From Candidatus Poribacteria bacterium (GTDB taxonomy: Bacteria; Poribacteria; WGA-4E; WGA-3G): a stretch of 64,000 nucleotides of DNA. Made by a program: the position numbers and the translations under genes. Of this stretch, positions 17,496 to 25,907 are shown one piece after another. The notes below the pieces were generated by a model. That model ran no database searches. It was not told the origin of the DNA and saw only the letters and a program-made list of their open reading frames with translations. Position 1 is the first letter of the stretch. Every line of letters starts with the position of its first letter. Location: the NCBI GenBank assembly GCA_009841255.1, contig VXMD01000081.1, forward strand, positions 38,599 to 102,598, read 5' to 3'.

Positions 17496-18269
17496 TTATA
17501 CCCTTTTCTTTGCGACAATGGCAAAACTCACGTTGTAAGCCATCTCGTGCGTCCAACTCCCCGGTGTGGCTTCAATATCTGGCTGGGTCCATGAACGTTC
17601 CTCAACCCGCTCAATCTGAAAACCGTTGTCCAAGAGTCCGTTGAATATATCACTCAAATAGTGCCGGAAATCGAACGCGCCGTCTGAATACCTGTAAACG
17701 CGCGAAGTGTACGGTTCGATAACGCGATAGAATTCACCGTCCCACTCCAAGGAATGGTTGGCGGGATTGCCAAAGTCTACCCGATACCGCCCGCCGGGTC
17801 GAATAATTCTCGACACGCCGCTATAGATTTCATGAACGGATGGCACCCAGCTCATGGAGGGTCCTTGATAGATAAGATCATACGAAGCATCTTCGATTGC
17901 GGACAGATCGCGGATATTAAGGCGACGCGTTTCGATCTGATAGCCGTAATGTTCCGCGGCTGTAATATCGCCATCAAGCTGACCTTGCGTGAAATCAATC
18001 ACAGTCACACGGGCATCAAGCAGACCGAACACCGCCGACTGTTGTCCGCCACCCGCGGCGAGGCACAACACGTCTTTGTGCGCGACGTCTCTGAGTAGGT
18101 AAGCAGGATAGATTTGGTAGAGATGATAGGGAACCGGATCAAGTCGATTCTCAGCGTATTCCAGAATATCATCTCTATCAAGGTCGAGCCATGGCACGGT
18201 AAAACCGTTCTTTTTTAAGACTTGGGCTTCCCAACGTGCTCGATTGGCAATTGTAATCTCATCATTCAT
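17496..18269 (-). CDS. class I SAM-dependent methyltransferase
   Basis: 257 residues. Motif I appears as KDVLCLAAGGGQQSAVF, followed by the acidic VIDFTQGQLDGD and the DLIYQGPSMSWVPSVHE segment, all as in class I methyltransferases of the Methyltransf_11/25 type. The N-terminal 60 residues are helical. First gene of the likely three-gene run with the GNAT and the deaminase-like protein. Substrate unknown. Confidence 0.83.
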   Translation of the reverse strand: MNDEITIANRARWEAQVLKKNGFTVPWLDLDRDDILEYAENRLDPVPYHLYQIYPAYLLRDVAHKDVLCLAAGGGQQSAVFGLLDARVTVIDFTQGQLDGDITAAEHYGYQIETRRLNIRDLSAIEDASYDLIYQGPSMSWVPSVHEIYSGVSRIIRPGGRYRVDFGNPANHSLEWDGEFYRVIEPYTSRVYRYSDGAFDFRHYLSDIFNGLLDNGFQIERVEERSWTQPDIEATPGSWTHEMAYNVSFAIVAKKRV

Positions 18270-18303
18270 TGGATTTCACCATACAAGTTTTTAGAGAGAT
18301 ACT

Positions 18304-18930
18304 TCAATTGGGTTCGCTCATCGATAAATACGAGGCTGTCCCATTCACAAACAAATCGGCTCTTTCATGAGGGAGATGCGTTTTGACGTAGTAGTCTTCT
18401 TTCGGCATCCAATCCTGTTCCCAAATGGTGCGTGCCTTTTCGCCATCTCGCGCAATGCCACGGGCAAGACGGATGGCTCTCGGGCATTCCACCCATATTT
18501 TCAAATCGTACAGATGTGTTAACTCACGCCGCATCGTATAGACACCCTCAACAAGCACCACATCGGAAGCAGAAATCGTCCGCCATTCCGCAAGGACGTC
18601 TGTCTCCCAATCGTACCGCTGGTAATGTGCTGAATGCCCTTCTCTAAGAGGAGTGAGCACCTGATCACGGAGACGCTCCCAATCAAAATCGCCACCAATT
18701 ACCGCCGCTTGTTGGTTTTCACGTTGATGAGAAAGGCGATAGAAATCATCATGCTTGACAACTGACACGATCCAACCCAACGTTTTGAGTTGCTCTTTCA
18801 ACAGGTGCGCCGAAGTGCTTTTTCCAGCACCGCCAGGTCCATCAATCGCCACAAGCAGACAATCTCTTTGATGTTGGAGTGCCTTCAAACAATTTACAAT
18901 GTTGGCAAGTGAAGTGAAACCCAATTTCAT
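18304..18930 (-). CDS. uridine kinase-like P-loop NTPase
   Basis: 208 residues. A Walker A motif, DGPGGAGKST, begins near residue 30. It is followed by KHDDFYRL, the acceptor-binding segment seen in uridine/cytidine kinases and phosphoribulokinase, then DVVLVEGVYTMR. The C-terminal part (IRLARGIARDG) resembles the LID of uridine kinase-like proteins. It probably phosphorylates a nucleoside or small metabolite. The assignment to uridine is not certain. Confidence 0.82.
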   Translation of the reverse strand: MKLGFTSLANIVNCLKALQHQRDCLLVAIDGPGGAGKSTSAHLLKEQLKTLGWIVSVVKHDDFYRLSHQRENQQAAVIGGDFDWERLRDQVLTPLREGHSAHYQRYDWETDVLAEWRTISASDVVLVEGVYTMRRELTHLYDLKIWVECPRAIRLARGIARDGEKARTIWEQDWMPKEDYYVKTHLPHERADLFVNGTASYLSMSEPN

Positions 18931-18978
18931 CTTCCTGTTGTTTGAGATTCAGACAAGCCTGCAAGGTCTGCGAAGTAA

Positions 18979-20145
18979 TTATACCATGACGCTCTCTATC
19001 CATGCCTCATCAATTTCGAGACCGAAACCGGGGGCGTCCGACGGAGCAACGTAGCCGTCTTTGATGACAGAGGTGCCGGGTAACTTGACCATCTCTTCAA
19101 GAGGCACGCCGGGTGCTGAAATGCCTTCAGAGCGTTCACCCCACGTAATAGCGGGCATCGCGAATGCGAGGTGCTGACCGTAGGGATAGTTCATGCCGCC
19201 GTGTGTAATCACGGAGATACCGTTTGCCTCTGCAATATGACAAATCTTCATTGCGGATGTGATACCGCCACACCATAAAACGTCAGGCTGAAAGATGTCA
19301 ACCAGACGTCGTCCTGCCGCCTCCGCAAAAACGGTTGGCAAATACCAGTGTTCCCCTGTGGCGAGCGTTTGCCAAGGGAGGCGTTGACGCACCGTCTCAT
19401 AGCCAACAAAATCGTCGGCACGGATGTAGTCCTCCATCCATTTCAAACCGTAAGGCTTCATGGTTTCGCAGACGCGCACGGTATGCTCTATGTCAAAACC
19501 GGTCCAAGCGTCCAACATCAGATCAACGTTATCGCCGATCGCTTCTCGCGTCGTTGCTACCAATTCTTCAAGTTTGCCTAAGCCTTCTTTCCCTTGCTCA
19601 GGACCCCACGGTGTGAAGAGTTTTGTGGCTTTGAATCCGAGTTCCATGTACCATTCCTGATCGAAACCGGAGGCGTAGCAGAAAATCTTTTCTTTTTGCG
19701 GTCCACCGAGCAGTTCATAAACCGGTCGCCCCAGGATTTTACCTTTGAGGTCCCACAACGCACAATCCACCGCACTGATGGCGTAACTCGTCAACCCGGT
19801 CGCCCCAAAGGCGGCTGACAATCGCACCATCATATCCCATATTTTTTCAGTCGCCATACAATTTTCGCCAACGAGAAATGGAGCGAAATGGTCTGAGATG
19901 ATTCGGGTCACGGGACCTCCGTAAAGCGAGATACCGAACCCCCAGGTCCCATCTTCTGCCGTTATAATGCAGGCGGGACGTTTCCATTCCGAATAGGAAA
20001 CATGTCCCTCTTTTCTATTGAATGACGGATAACGTGTGATGGGTCGGTTCAATTGATATGTTCCGGACCGACTCGGTGTGCGTGGCGTTGTTGTGGGTTT
20101 TGGGTTTAGCTCGATTTCTACGACGCGAATTTCTTTAATTTTCAT
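18979..20145 (-). CDS. enolase-superfamily dehydratase (mandelate racemase/RhmD-like)
   Basis: 388 residues, full length for the mandelate racemase subgroup. Predicted Mg ligands are Asp212 (LMLDAWTGFD), Glu238 (WMEDYI) and Glu265 (ATGEHW). His315 in ITHGGMNYPYGQH would be the catalytic base. The capping domain segment GLTSYAISAVDCALWDLKGK is typical. The layout and the HGG-NYPYGQH motif recall L-rhamnonate dehydratase. The ATG follows AAGGAAA. It probably dehydrates a sugar acid. Confidence 0.88.
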   Translation of the reverse strand: MKIKEIRVVEIELNPKPTTTPRTPSRSGTYQLNRPITRYPSFNRKEGHVSYSEWKRPACIITAEDGTWGFGISLYGGPVTRIISDHFAPFLVGENCMATEKIWDMMVRLSAAFGATGLTSYAISAVDCALWDLKGKILGRPVYELLGGPQKEKIFCYASGFDQEWYMELGFKATKLFTPWGPEQGKEGLGKLEELVATTREAIGDNVDLMLDAWTGFDIEHTVRVCETMKPYGLKWMEDYIRADDFVGYETVRQRLPWQTLATGEHWYLPTVFAEAAGRRLVDIFQPDVLWCGGITSAMKICHIAEANGISVITHGGMNYPYGQHLAFAMPAITWGERSEGISAPGVPLEEMVKLPGTSVIKDGYVAPSDAPGFGLEIDEAWIESVMV

Positions 20146-20193
20146 AAGGTTTCCTTTCTATACTGGATGAAGTTGTAGATACAGCAACTCTAC

Positions 20194-20232
20194 GGATTAT
20201 GGTGGCTTGACGAACCCAAACGGCCATAATCC
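20194..20232. repeat. inverted repeat upstream of the RhmD-like gene
   Basis: GGATTATGG at 20194-20202 and its complement at 20224-20232. There is no T-run on either side, so it is not a clear terminator. It lies 50-90 bases upstream of the dehydratase start and could be an operator. Confidence 0.35.
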
Positions 20233-20351
20233 AGAAAATGTTCAAGTTTAATATATACCATCTTCAGGGAAACAGCAACGGCGAAATTCGTGAAAGAGCA
20301 AGTTTCGTCAAATAGGTTAGGAAAGGGTCAAACTTGGAGTGTGTATACAAA

Positions 20352-21245
20352 TCAGACATATTTAGACTGTCCGACCGAATTCCTGACCTGTTGGTAGGCG
20401 CACTCAATTTCAAAAACGAGAAGTCCAAACTCAATCTTCTCTTTAATCGCAGCATCGTCTGTCTGATAGTGCTTCAGCACCGCATCAATAACCTTCTTGG
20501 CTACAACGCCATCGGAGGGCAAATCTGAATACATCTCTATAGCAAACTCGGATAGATCTGCAGCAGGGTCGTGCATCACTGCATCAGCCCAATCAATAAT
20601 GGCGAGGTGTTCAAGATCTTCCTGTACGAAAAACAGGTGGTTTATTTGGAGATCTGTGTGAACGACAGCCCATCTCTGGTTTAAGGATTCCTGTAGGTTT
20701 TCCAGTGTTTCACTCCATCGGCTTGTATCGATTTCCGTGGTATTTTCCGAAATAAACGCGAGTTTTTGTCTTGTGTCACGAATTGCTACTGCGAAAGGAT
20801 CGGCAGCGCGTGGGATGTGGTCTAAGACCTCATCTGGAAATTTGTGCCTGTGCAGAAAGGTGAGAGCGGTACCGAGAGATTTGCCAAAGGATTCTAATTC
20901 CCTGGCGGTAAATGTCTCAAGGGCTTCTATGGGTAGTGAAGAACCGTTGATTCTTGAAAACATCGCATAGAATCCGTTGTCGTGGACCATGATCGGTTTA
21001 GTTACGGTGAAAGGCATTGATAATGCGTGCAGGCATTCTGTGATTTTAAATTCTTTTAGAAGCAGGGCTCGGTAGGCGTTGCGCGCAATTTTGAGAATAG
21101 CATCGTCGCGGTAGTAGAAGGTAAAATTATCACCACCCCGGTGCCGGTCGGATACGGGTTTCAGATCCGCAAGAGAGATATCAGTAGCGAATCTTTTAAG
21201 AAAATCACATACATTTTCTGCTGTAATCTCAGTTGTATGATTCAT
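20352..21245 (-). CDS. aminoglycoside phosphotransferase-fold kinase
   Basis: 297 residues of the APH/choline kinase-like family. The catalytic loop VVHTDLQINHLFF matches the family's HxDxxxxN, and IIDWADAVMHDPAADL carries the metal-binding Asp equivalent to the DFG/DxD element. The N-terminal nucleotide-binding lobe includes ILKIARNAYRALLLKE. Relatives phosphorylate aminoglycosides, choline, homoserine or macrolides. Nothing here tells which, and resistance is only one possibility. Confidence 0.85.
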   Translation of the reverse strand: MNHTTEITAENVCDFLKRFATDISLADLKPVSDRHRGGDNFTFYYRDDAILKIARNAYRALLLKEFKITECLHALSMPFTVTKPIMVHDNGFYAMFSRINGSSLPIEALETFTARELESFGKSLGTALTFLHRHKFPDEVLDHIPRAADPFAVAIRDTRQKLAFISENTTEIDTSRWSETLENLQESLNQRWAVVHTDLQINHLFFVQEDLEHLAIIDWADAVMHDPAADLSEFAIEMYSDLPSDGVVAKKVIDAVLKHYQTDDAAIKEKIEFGLLVFEIECAYQQVRNSVGQSKYV

Positions 21246-21326
21246 CGGAGTATGCGTACATCGAGTAGGTTAAGAACGATCGTTAACATCACGTTTGAAT
21301 AGCGTTTAACCATTTGCGTCCATCAA

Positions 21327-22250
21327 TTAGAGTTCCGCAGACTTGATGTTCCCAAAGATCCGCTCCAGCGTCGTTCGGACTTCCTGATGTTTTTCGTCCG
21401 TATGTGAAATAGAAGGCGTTCGGAGTCGGTGGTTCGGATAGAGTCCGTGAAGATGGAGTGCCGATTTGATGCTTGGTAGCCACTCCAACTTCGTTGCGGT
21501 CTTGAGCCAAGGTTCCTCATAACGGAACACAATTTCCTGTGCCGCATCGTTTCGTTCTGTGGTCAGGGCATTATAGAATTCCAGTGCAATGTCCGGTCGG
21601 AAGGGAGCGATGGTACAGAGATACGCCGTTGAACCGATCGGATAGCCGAACATGAAATTGCGCATCTGTCCGCCACTGATCACCGCAAAATTCTCGTCAG
21701 TGGTTGCACGAATGATGTCATAGTAGGCGTAGAACGGATGACCGTCGTTTTTGATACCGACCACTTCCGGACGTTTTGCTAATTCAGCAACGATGTCCAC
21801 AGGATAAGCGTCTTGCCATGCGCCCCAAACCAACAGAGGCATCGGTGCGGCATCCTGAACACTATCGAAATAGCCAACGATCACCTCGCGCTTTACCCCC
21901 AATCCCGGATGAATTTGGATCTTAACAGCATCTACACCTGTAGCGTCGCAGTGTTTCAGAAACTCTCGGCACTGTCCCGGATGCCACCAACCCGTTGAAG
22001 CAATAAACAGCGAGCGACCTGATATTTCTTCTGCCAGTTCTGTAGTCAGATGCCAGATTTCTTCATCCGTTAGGCTACAGAATTCGCTGCTGCCATACGT
22101 GAGGAGTATCACTGGAACGTTCTGTTCGCATAACCAGTTGACGTATTTCCGCATTGCGCCGATATCCAGTGCGTCATCGTCACCAAAGCAGACATTCACC
22201 GGCACGACGGGACCTTTCAGACGTTCCACCACACGAATTGCTCGCTTCAT
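21327..22250 (-). CDS. dihydrodipicolinate synthase/N-acetylneuraminate lyase family aldolase
   Basis: 307 residues of a class I aldolase TIM barrel. The Schiff-base lysine is probably Lys167 in VVGIKNDG. LLTYGSSEFCSLTDEE matches the GTTGE region of the family. The usual YNxP tyrosine motif on strand 5 is replaced by LLVWGAW, so the proton-relay tyrosine may be absent or elsewhere. The ATG follows GAGGAA. Probably a sugar-acid or keto-acid aldolase/dehydratase; it may act with the RhmD-like dehydratase nearby, but that is inference. Confidence 0.83.
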   Translation of the reverse strand: MKRAIRVVERLKGPVVPVNVCFGDDDALDIGAMRKYVNWLCEQNVPVILLTYGSSEFCSLTDEEIWHLTTELAEEISGRSLFIASTGWWHPGQCREFLKHCDATGVDAVKIQIHPGLGVKREVIVGYFDSVQDAAPMPLLVWGAWQDAYPVDIVAELAKRPEVVGIKNDGHPFYAYYDIIRATTDENFAVISGGQMRNFMFGYPIGSTAYLCTIAPFRPDIALEFYNALTTERNDAAQEIVFRYEEPWLKTATKLEWLPSIKSALHLHGLYPNHRLRTPSISHTDEKHQEVRTTLERIFGNIKSAEL

Positions 22251-22283
22251 AAGGACTTCCTCTCATTAAAATGCCAATACAAA

Positions 22284-22502
22284 TTAAGCGGAAACCCTTT
22301 CAACTGTAGCAGGGAGTTTGTTGAGAGTTAGTTTTTGCATTTCTACTTTGTGGCTGGCATTATCAATGTCAATACCGACAAGTCTACCGTCGGCATCATA
22401 ATCAAGAATAACACCTTCCGAGATTTCTCGACTCTCTACACTCGGTAGTTCGGACAAGTCGATGTACAGTGAGTCAGTTTCTGGATAATAATTGAGTTTC
22501 AT
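22284..22502 (-). CDS. DUF2283 family small protein
   Basis: 72 residues. The pattern YYPETDSLYIDLSELPSVES then EGVILDYDADGRLVGIDIDNAS is that of DUF2283, small proteins of unknown role often found near toxin-antitoxin or mobile genes. Here no partner gene of the DUF4258 type is seen beside it. The stop is 33 bases before the DapA-like gene. Confidence 0.85.
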   Translation of the reverse strand: MKLNYYPETDSLYIDLSELPSVESREISEGVILDYDADGRLVGIDIDNASHKVEMQKLTLNKLPATVERVSA

Positions 22503-22535
22503 GGTTTAAACCCTCGATCTGGAAAAGCATTATGA

Positions 22536-22943
22536 TTAGCAACGAATCTCCTCAAAAAATTCAGGAATTGTCAACAAGCCAGCAGTCCATAAGAATGCTC
22601 TATCTCGTTCTGGGAGTTCGTTTAGACATATCCACGCGATGTCCACAAGAACCTGGTTCCCTTTTACTTCAGGATCACTCCCCAAGGACACTGTCTGCGT
22701 GCCTATTTCTATCAAATACGTGTAGTATTGATCATTAGGTGCAAAAGTAACGACAGATGTTGGGCGGATTATAGTGCCTTCGACACGGCACTCCTCCCAA
22801 AGTTCCCGCAGCGCAGCTTGTTCTGGCGTTTCATCCTCTTCGATACGTCCACCGGGGAGACACCACCACTCTTCCCCTTTGTGACGGTGTTTGACCATTA
22901 GAATTCTTTTCTGCCTATGAACAAGACACTGCGCACGTGACAT
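22536..22943 (-). CDS. Nudix hydrolase
   Basis: 135 residues. The Nudix box is GRIEEDETPEQAALRELWEE followed by CRV. All the catalytic glutamates of GX5EX7REUXEE are kept, but the glycine near the end of the box is replaced by Arg. WWCLPGG precedes it as usual. The ATG has AAGGAG seven bases upstream. It hydrolyses a nucleoside diphosphate linked to another group; the substrate is not predictable. Confidence 0.88.
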   Translation of the reverse strand: MSRAQCLVHRQKRILMVKHRHKGEEWWCLPGGRIEEDETPEQAALRELWEECRVEGTIIRPTSVVTFAPNDQYYTYLIEIGTQTVSLGSDPEVKGNQVLVDIAWICLNELPERDRAFLWTAGLLTIPEFFEEIRC

Positions 22944-22973
22944 TCACAACTCCTTGATCGGATCAAAATTTTG

Positions 22974-23831
22974 CTATATACATTCGGACCGCCGTCTAAA
23001 ACCTTGAAAGTCGGCACAATCAATGGATCGATAGAAGTCATCTGCCTCGCCCATTGACAGCAGATCAAGTCTCGTCGTTGGCACAAGACCTTGGCAGACA
23101 TCAATAAGTAGCCTGCCCAATCCGAGTCGCCGGAATTCGTGGGCGACCAGTACCTCGCATAAGTAAGTCGTAATCTGTGTGTCCGTGATTGCTCTTAGAA
23201 AACCGACCAATTTTCCATTAGTATCGACAGCAACAAGCGTGGGCCACGAATGCTCCCAAGCGATCAACGTTTCCTTAGGTCTCAATTCAGGAGTCGTCCA
23301 TCCTTCGACACTCGAAAGCGCACATATAGCGTCGAAATAGTTCGGCGACCACGCTTGAATCGAAAAAGACGCAGGCATATCAAAACGAGCCAAGACCGCG
23401 TCGAAATCAGGTCTACTACCCAGTGCGTCGCGTTCTAAGTGACAACAGACTTCATAAGGGTTCCCTGACGGATCGTTGAAGAAAACAGCGAAATACTGTT
23501 CACTATACTCTGGACACTCCATGGGTCCTTGGACATTTTCCGCTCCTGCCTTCGTTAGGACCTTCGTGATTTCCAGTACACGGTGCCTCGAAGGTAAGTG
23601 AAAAGCAACGCGATTTAGATTTGGTCTGTGAAGACGTTCCTCCATTAAGCCAACATACTGAGACGGTAACCTTCCTGACGATAATTGGAAAAGTTCCCAA
23701 GTACGACCGTCTTGTTCGGCGAGACGGCGTGGACCAAAGAACGACAGCGCACCCAGAAAAGACGTGTAGAATGGAAGAGCTACTCCCATATCGTTTACGC
23801 GAACGTCGATATGATTGAATGGATTTAGCAT
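22974..23831 (-). CDS. VOC (glyoxalase-fold) domain fused to a GNAT acetyltransferase
   Basis: 285 residues in two domains. Residues 1-135 form a vicinal oxygen chelate half-barrel (NHIDVRVNDMGVALPFYTSF at the start, FFNDPSGNPYEVCCH at the end) with the His and Glu positions used for metal binding. Residues about 155-285 are a GNAT (VLVAHEFRRLGLGRLLID, and a final short DDFYRSIDC). The ATG follows GGAGG by four bases. The fusion suggests one small molecule handled by both domains, for example in antibiotic or aldehyde detoxification. This is inference. Confidence 0.83.
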   Translation of the reverse strand: MLNPFNHIDVRVNDMGVALPFYTSFLGALSFFGPRRLAEQDGRTWELFQLSSGRLPSQYVGLMEERLHRPNLNRVAFHLPSRHRVLEITKVLTKAGAENVQGPMECPEYSEQYFAVFFNDPSGNPYEVCCHLERDALGSRPDFDAVLARFDMPASFSIQAWSPNYFDAICALSSVEGWTTPELRPKETLIAWEHSWPTLVAVDTNGKLVGFLRAITDTQITTYLCEVLVAHEFRRLGLGRLLIDVCQGLVPTTRLDLLSMGEADDFYRSIDCADFQGFRRRSECI

Positions 23832-23894
23832 CTCGCCTCCTTTGGTATTTTTGAGACACCGTTCTGCGCTATGCAGAAATTGGGCTGTAGGTAT

Positions 23895-24788
23895 TCATTG
23901 GTGTTCACGTTTGCGATAGGCTTCCAGCAATGCCTCTTGCACGTTGAGGAACTCAAGATATCCGGGTGGTAGTGGATATTTTGCAACGTCAAACGGCGCA
24001 AATGGGTCGTCAATCTTCCGCCTTGCGAAGGTATAAAGGGCTTTCTGTTCCAATGTCGCTTCAGCTACCTGTTCAAATGGGATGCCACAGTTATTTCGCC
24101 ATAATTGCGGTTCAATTGCATCGGCCATCGCCTGAATCGGTGAGACTTGCTGTCCAAACTTCGAGTTCAAGAAGGTAGCCAGTTTCTTAGCTTGAGCCCG
24201 TGGATTCCGTAGAATGTTCTCGTACCCAAGAAAGAGTCGATGCTGCGCGTCTTCTGTGTGCTGTAGGATTTGCGTCATGATATGCTGCCACCGGAGCAAA
24301 TTCATCGCCACAAAGGAGATACGGACTTTCACATGAGACGGCATAATAAACTTCTGCCATGATACTGCGGTGTCAAAAGGATGGCGAATCGTGATTATGT
24401 AAATCGCTTCGCTCCATATCTGTTTCCAAAACGGCAAAAAATGGCTGAGTGCTGGATCTTTCCAAAACCAGGGACCTCCTCTGGACATTTCAGTCATCAG
24501 TTCAGTGGCTTTCTTTCTCGTCGCAGGGTCATTGGCTTTTTTCTCCATTCGCTGTTGGAAATCGTGATCCCACCAAGTCGCTCCAGCATCAAAATCCCCT
24601 AATTCAGCAAGCAGATCCCACAACGGCAGAAACTCCCAATACCCTCTCGGCGCATGTGCATCGGCACTATGTAACTTTTCGGGAGGACCCGTATACGCAC
24701 CCCATCTGTGCACCATCTCTGCAATAACAGAGGTCCCGCTGCGCTCAACACCGAGCACAATAATAGGATGACTTTCTGGATCAATCAT
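23895..24788 (-). CDS. sulfotransferase family protein
   Basis: 297 residues. The PAPS-binding loop appears near the N-terminus as VLGVERSGTSVIAEMV, and the 3'-phosphate site as IIIRHPFDTAVSW-like sequence (ITIRHPFDTAVSW). LFLGYENILRNPRAQAKKLATF is typical of the family's C-terminal half. It transfers sulfate from PAPS to an unknown acceptor, perhaps a carbohydrate or lipid. It is divergent from the LamG gene and shares the intergenic region with it. Confidence 0.85.
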   Translation of the reverse strand: MIDPESHPIIVLGVERSGTSVIAEMVHRWGAYTGPPEKLHSADAHAPRGYWEFLPLWDLLAELGDFDAGATWWDHDFQQRMEKKANDPATRKKATELMTEMSRGGPWFWKDPALSHFLPFWKQIWSEAIYIITIRHPFDTAVSWQKFIMPSHVKVRISFVAMNLLRWQHIMTQILQHTEDAQHRLFLGYENILRNPRAQAKKLATFLNSKFGQQVSPIQAMADAIEPQLWRNNCGIPFEQVAEATLEQKALYTFARRKIDDPFAPFDVAKYPLPPGYLEFLNVQEALLEAYRKREHQ

Positions 24789-24854
24789 TTATTTAGATGT
24801 CCCCAAATGTTTGGGTAATAGTTCCTCATATCAACGTGAATTACACGATTTTTC

Positions 24855-24883
24855 TTGCACGAAACCGTTTTTTACTGTATGAT
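24855..24883 (+). promoter_or_regulatory. promoter of the LamG gene at 25023
   Basis: TTGCAC, exactly 17 bases, then TATGAT. The resulting 5' leader is about 130 bases. Confidence 0.65.
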
Positions 24884-25022
24884 GAGGGTTTGTGAAGATG
24901 CTGTTATTTTTTTCCATTCTGTTTGTTTAAAGTATAGCATCTTAGGCTGTTTTTCTCTATCAAAAATAGTGTTGCTCATTCCCGCCACTGAAAGAGCGGG
25001 ATGTAACATAAGGAGGCAAACA

Positions 25023-25781
25023 TTGAAACGTAGAATAAAAGTTATTATAGTTTTAGCCGTTGCTATGAGCCTTTGGGCTACAGGCGCGTTCGCAGCGGAT
25101 CTGACGGAAGGACTCGTCGGTTACTGGCCCCTTGATGGCAATGGGAACGACGAATCCGGCAACGGAAACGATGCCCAATTGGAAAAGGGCGCGAAATGGT
25201 CTGACGACGGTTGGGTGAACGGTGCCGTTGATTTTGATGGCGGTGGTGGACACGTCGTTGTCGATGATACGTTTGAGCTAACAACAGAGAATATCACGGT
25301 GATTGCCCGGATCAACGGTTGGAAAACGATAGATTGGTCGGGAATTGTCGTCGGTCGAAGTGATCCAGCATCGTGGTGGATGGGTGTCGCCGCGAACAAT
25401 ACCCTAACCTATGTATGGAACAACAACTCCGCACTGACATGGAACTGGCAAGGCGCACCAGAAATCCCGGAAAATAAATGGGCGTTGGTCGCGATAGCAA
25501 TTGAACCTACTAAAGCAACGAGTTACATTTATCACAGAAGCAGTGACAAACTTGATGCTGAGGTAAACGACATTGCCCATATCGAACAGACAGTCGTCAA
25601 TTTAAAGTTCGGATGGGATGAATGCTGCGGTGCCCGATATTTTAAAGGATTGATCGATGAAGTGATGATCTATGATCGGACGTTGAACGCCGACGACCTC
25701 AAAAGGCTGGCAACCGTCGGATTGCCTGTCGAAAGTAAAGGGAAACTCGCTGTCACTTGGGCGGCACTCAAACAGGATTAA
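25023..25781 (+). CDS. secreted LamG/concanavalin-like domain protein
   Basis: 252 residues. It has a signal peptide (basic start, then VIIVLAVAMSLWATGAFA with a probable cut after AFA). A single LamG/laminin-G-like jelly roll follows (LVGYWPLDGNGNDESGNGND, then GLIDEVMIYDRTLNADDLKRL). The C-terminus ends with KGKLAVTWAALKQD, a tail resembling that of the broken LamG gene at 55 kb (EDKLTTTWAWVKQ). The TTG at 25023 is preferred because AAGGAGG lies upstream and it begins the signal peptide. Likely a surface or extracellular carbohydrate- or protein-binding protein. Confidence 0.85.
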   Translation: MKRRIKVIIVLAVAMSLWATGAFAADLTEGLVGYWPLDGNGNDESGNGNDAQLEKGAKWSDDGWVNGAVDFDGGGGHVVVDDTFELTTENITVIARINGWKTIDWSGIVVGRSDPASWWMGVAANNTLTYVWNNNSALTWNWQGAPEIPENKWALVAIAIEPTKATSYIYHRSSDKLDAEVNDIAHIEQTVVNLKFGWDECCGARYFKGLIDEVMIYDRTLNADDLKRLATVGLPVESKGKLAVTWAALKQD

Positions 25782-25801
25782 GTAATCACCGGGAATGGCT
25801 G

Positions 25802-25826
25802 TCGGTTTCCTTCGGTTTCCTTCGGT
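25802..25826 (+). repeat. 10-base tandem repeat, 2.5 units
   Basis: The unit TCGGTTTCCT is repeated twice and followed by TCGGT, just after the LamG gene. Confidence 0.6.
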
Positions 25827-25907
25827 AAAGAGGTTCCTTGTTGAACCCTTACATATCCCCAGTCGCGTCGCGATTTACCGAAAACTACCGTGTAATGTAA
25901 TGGAACG

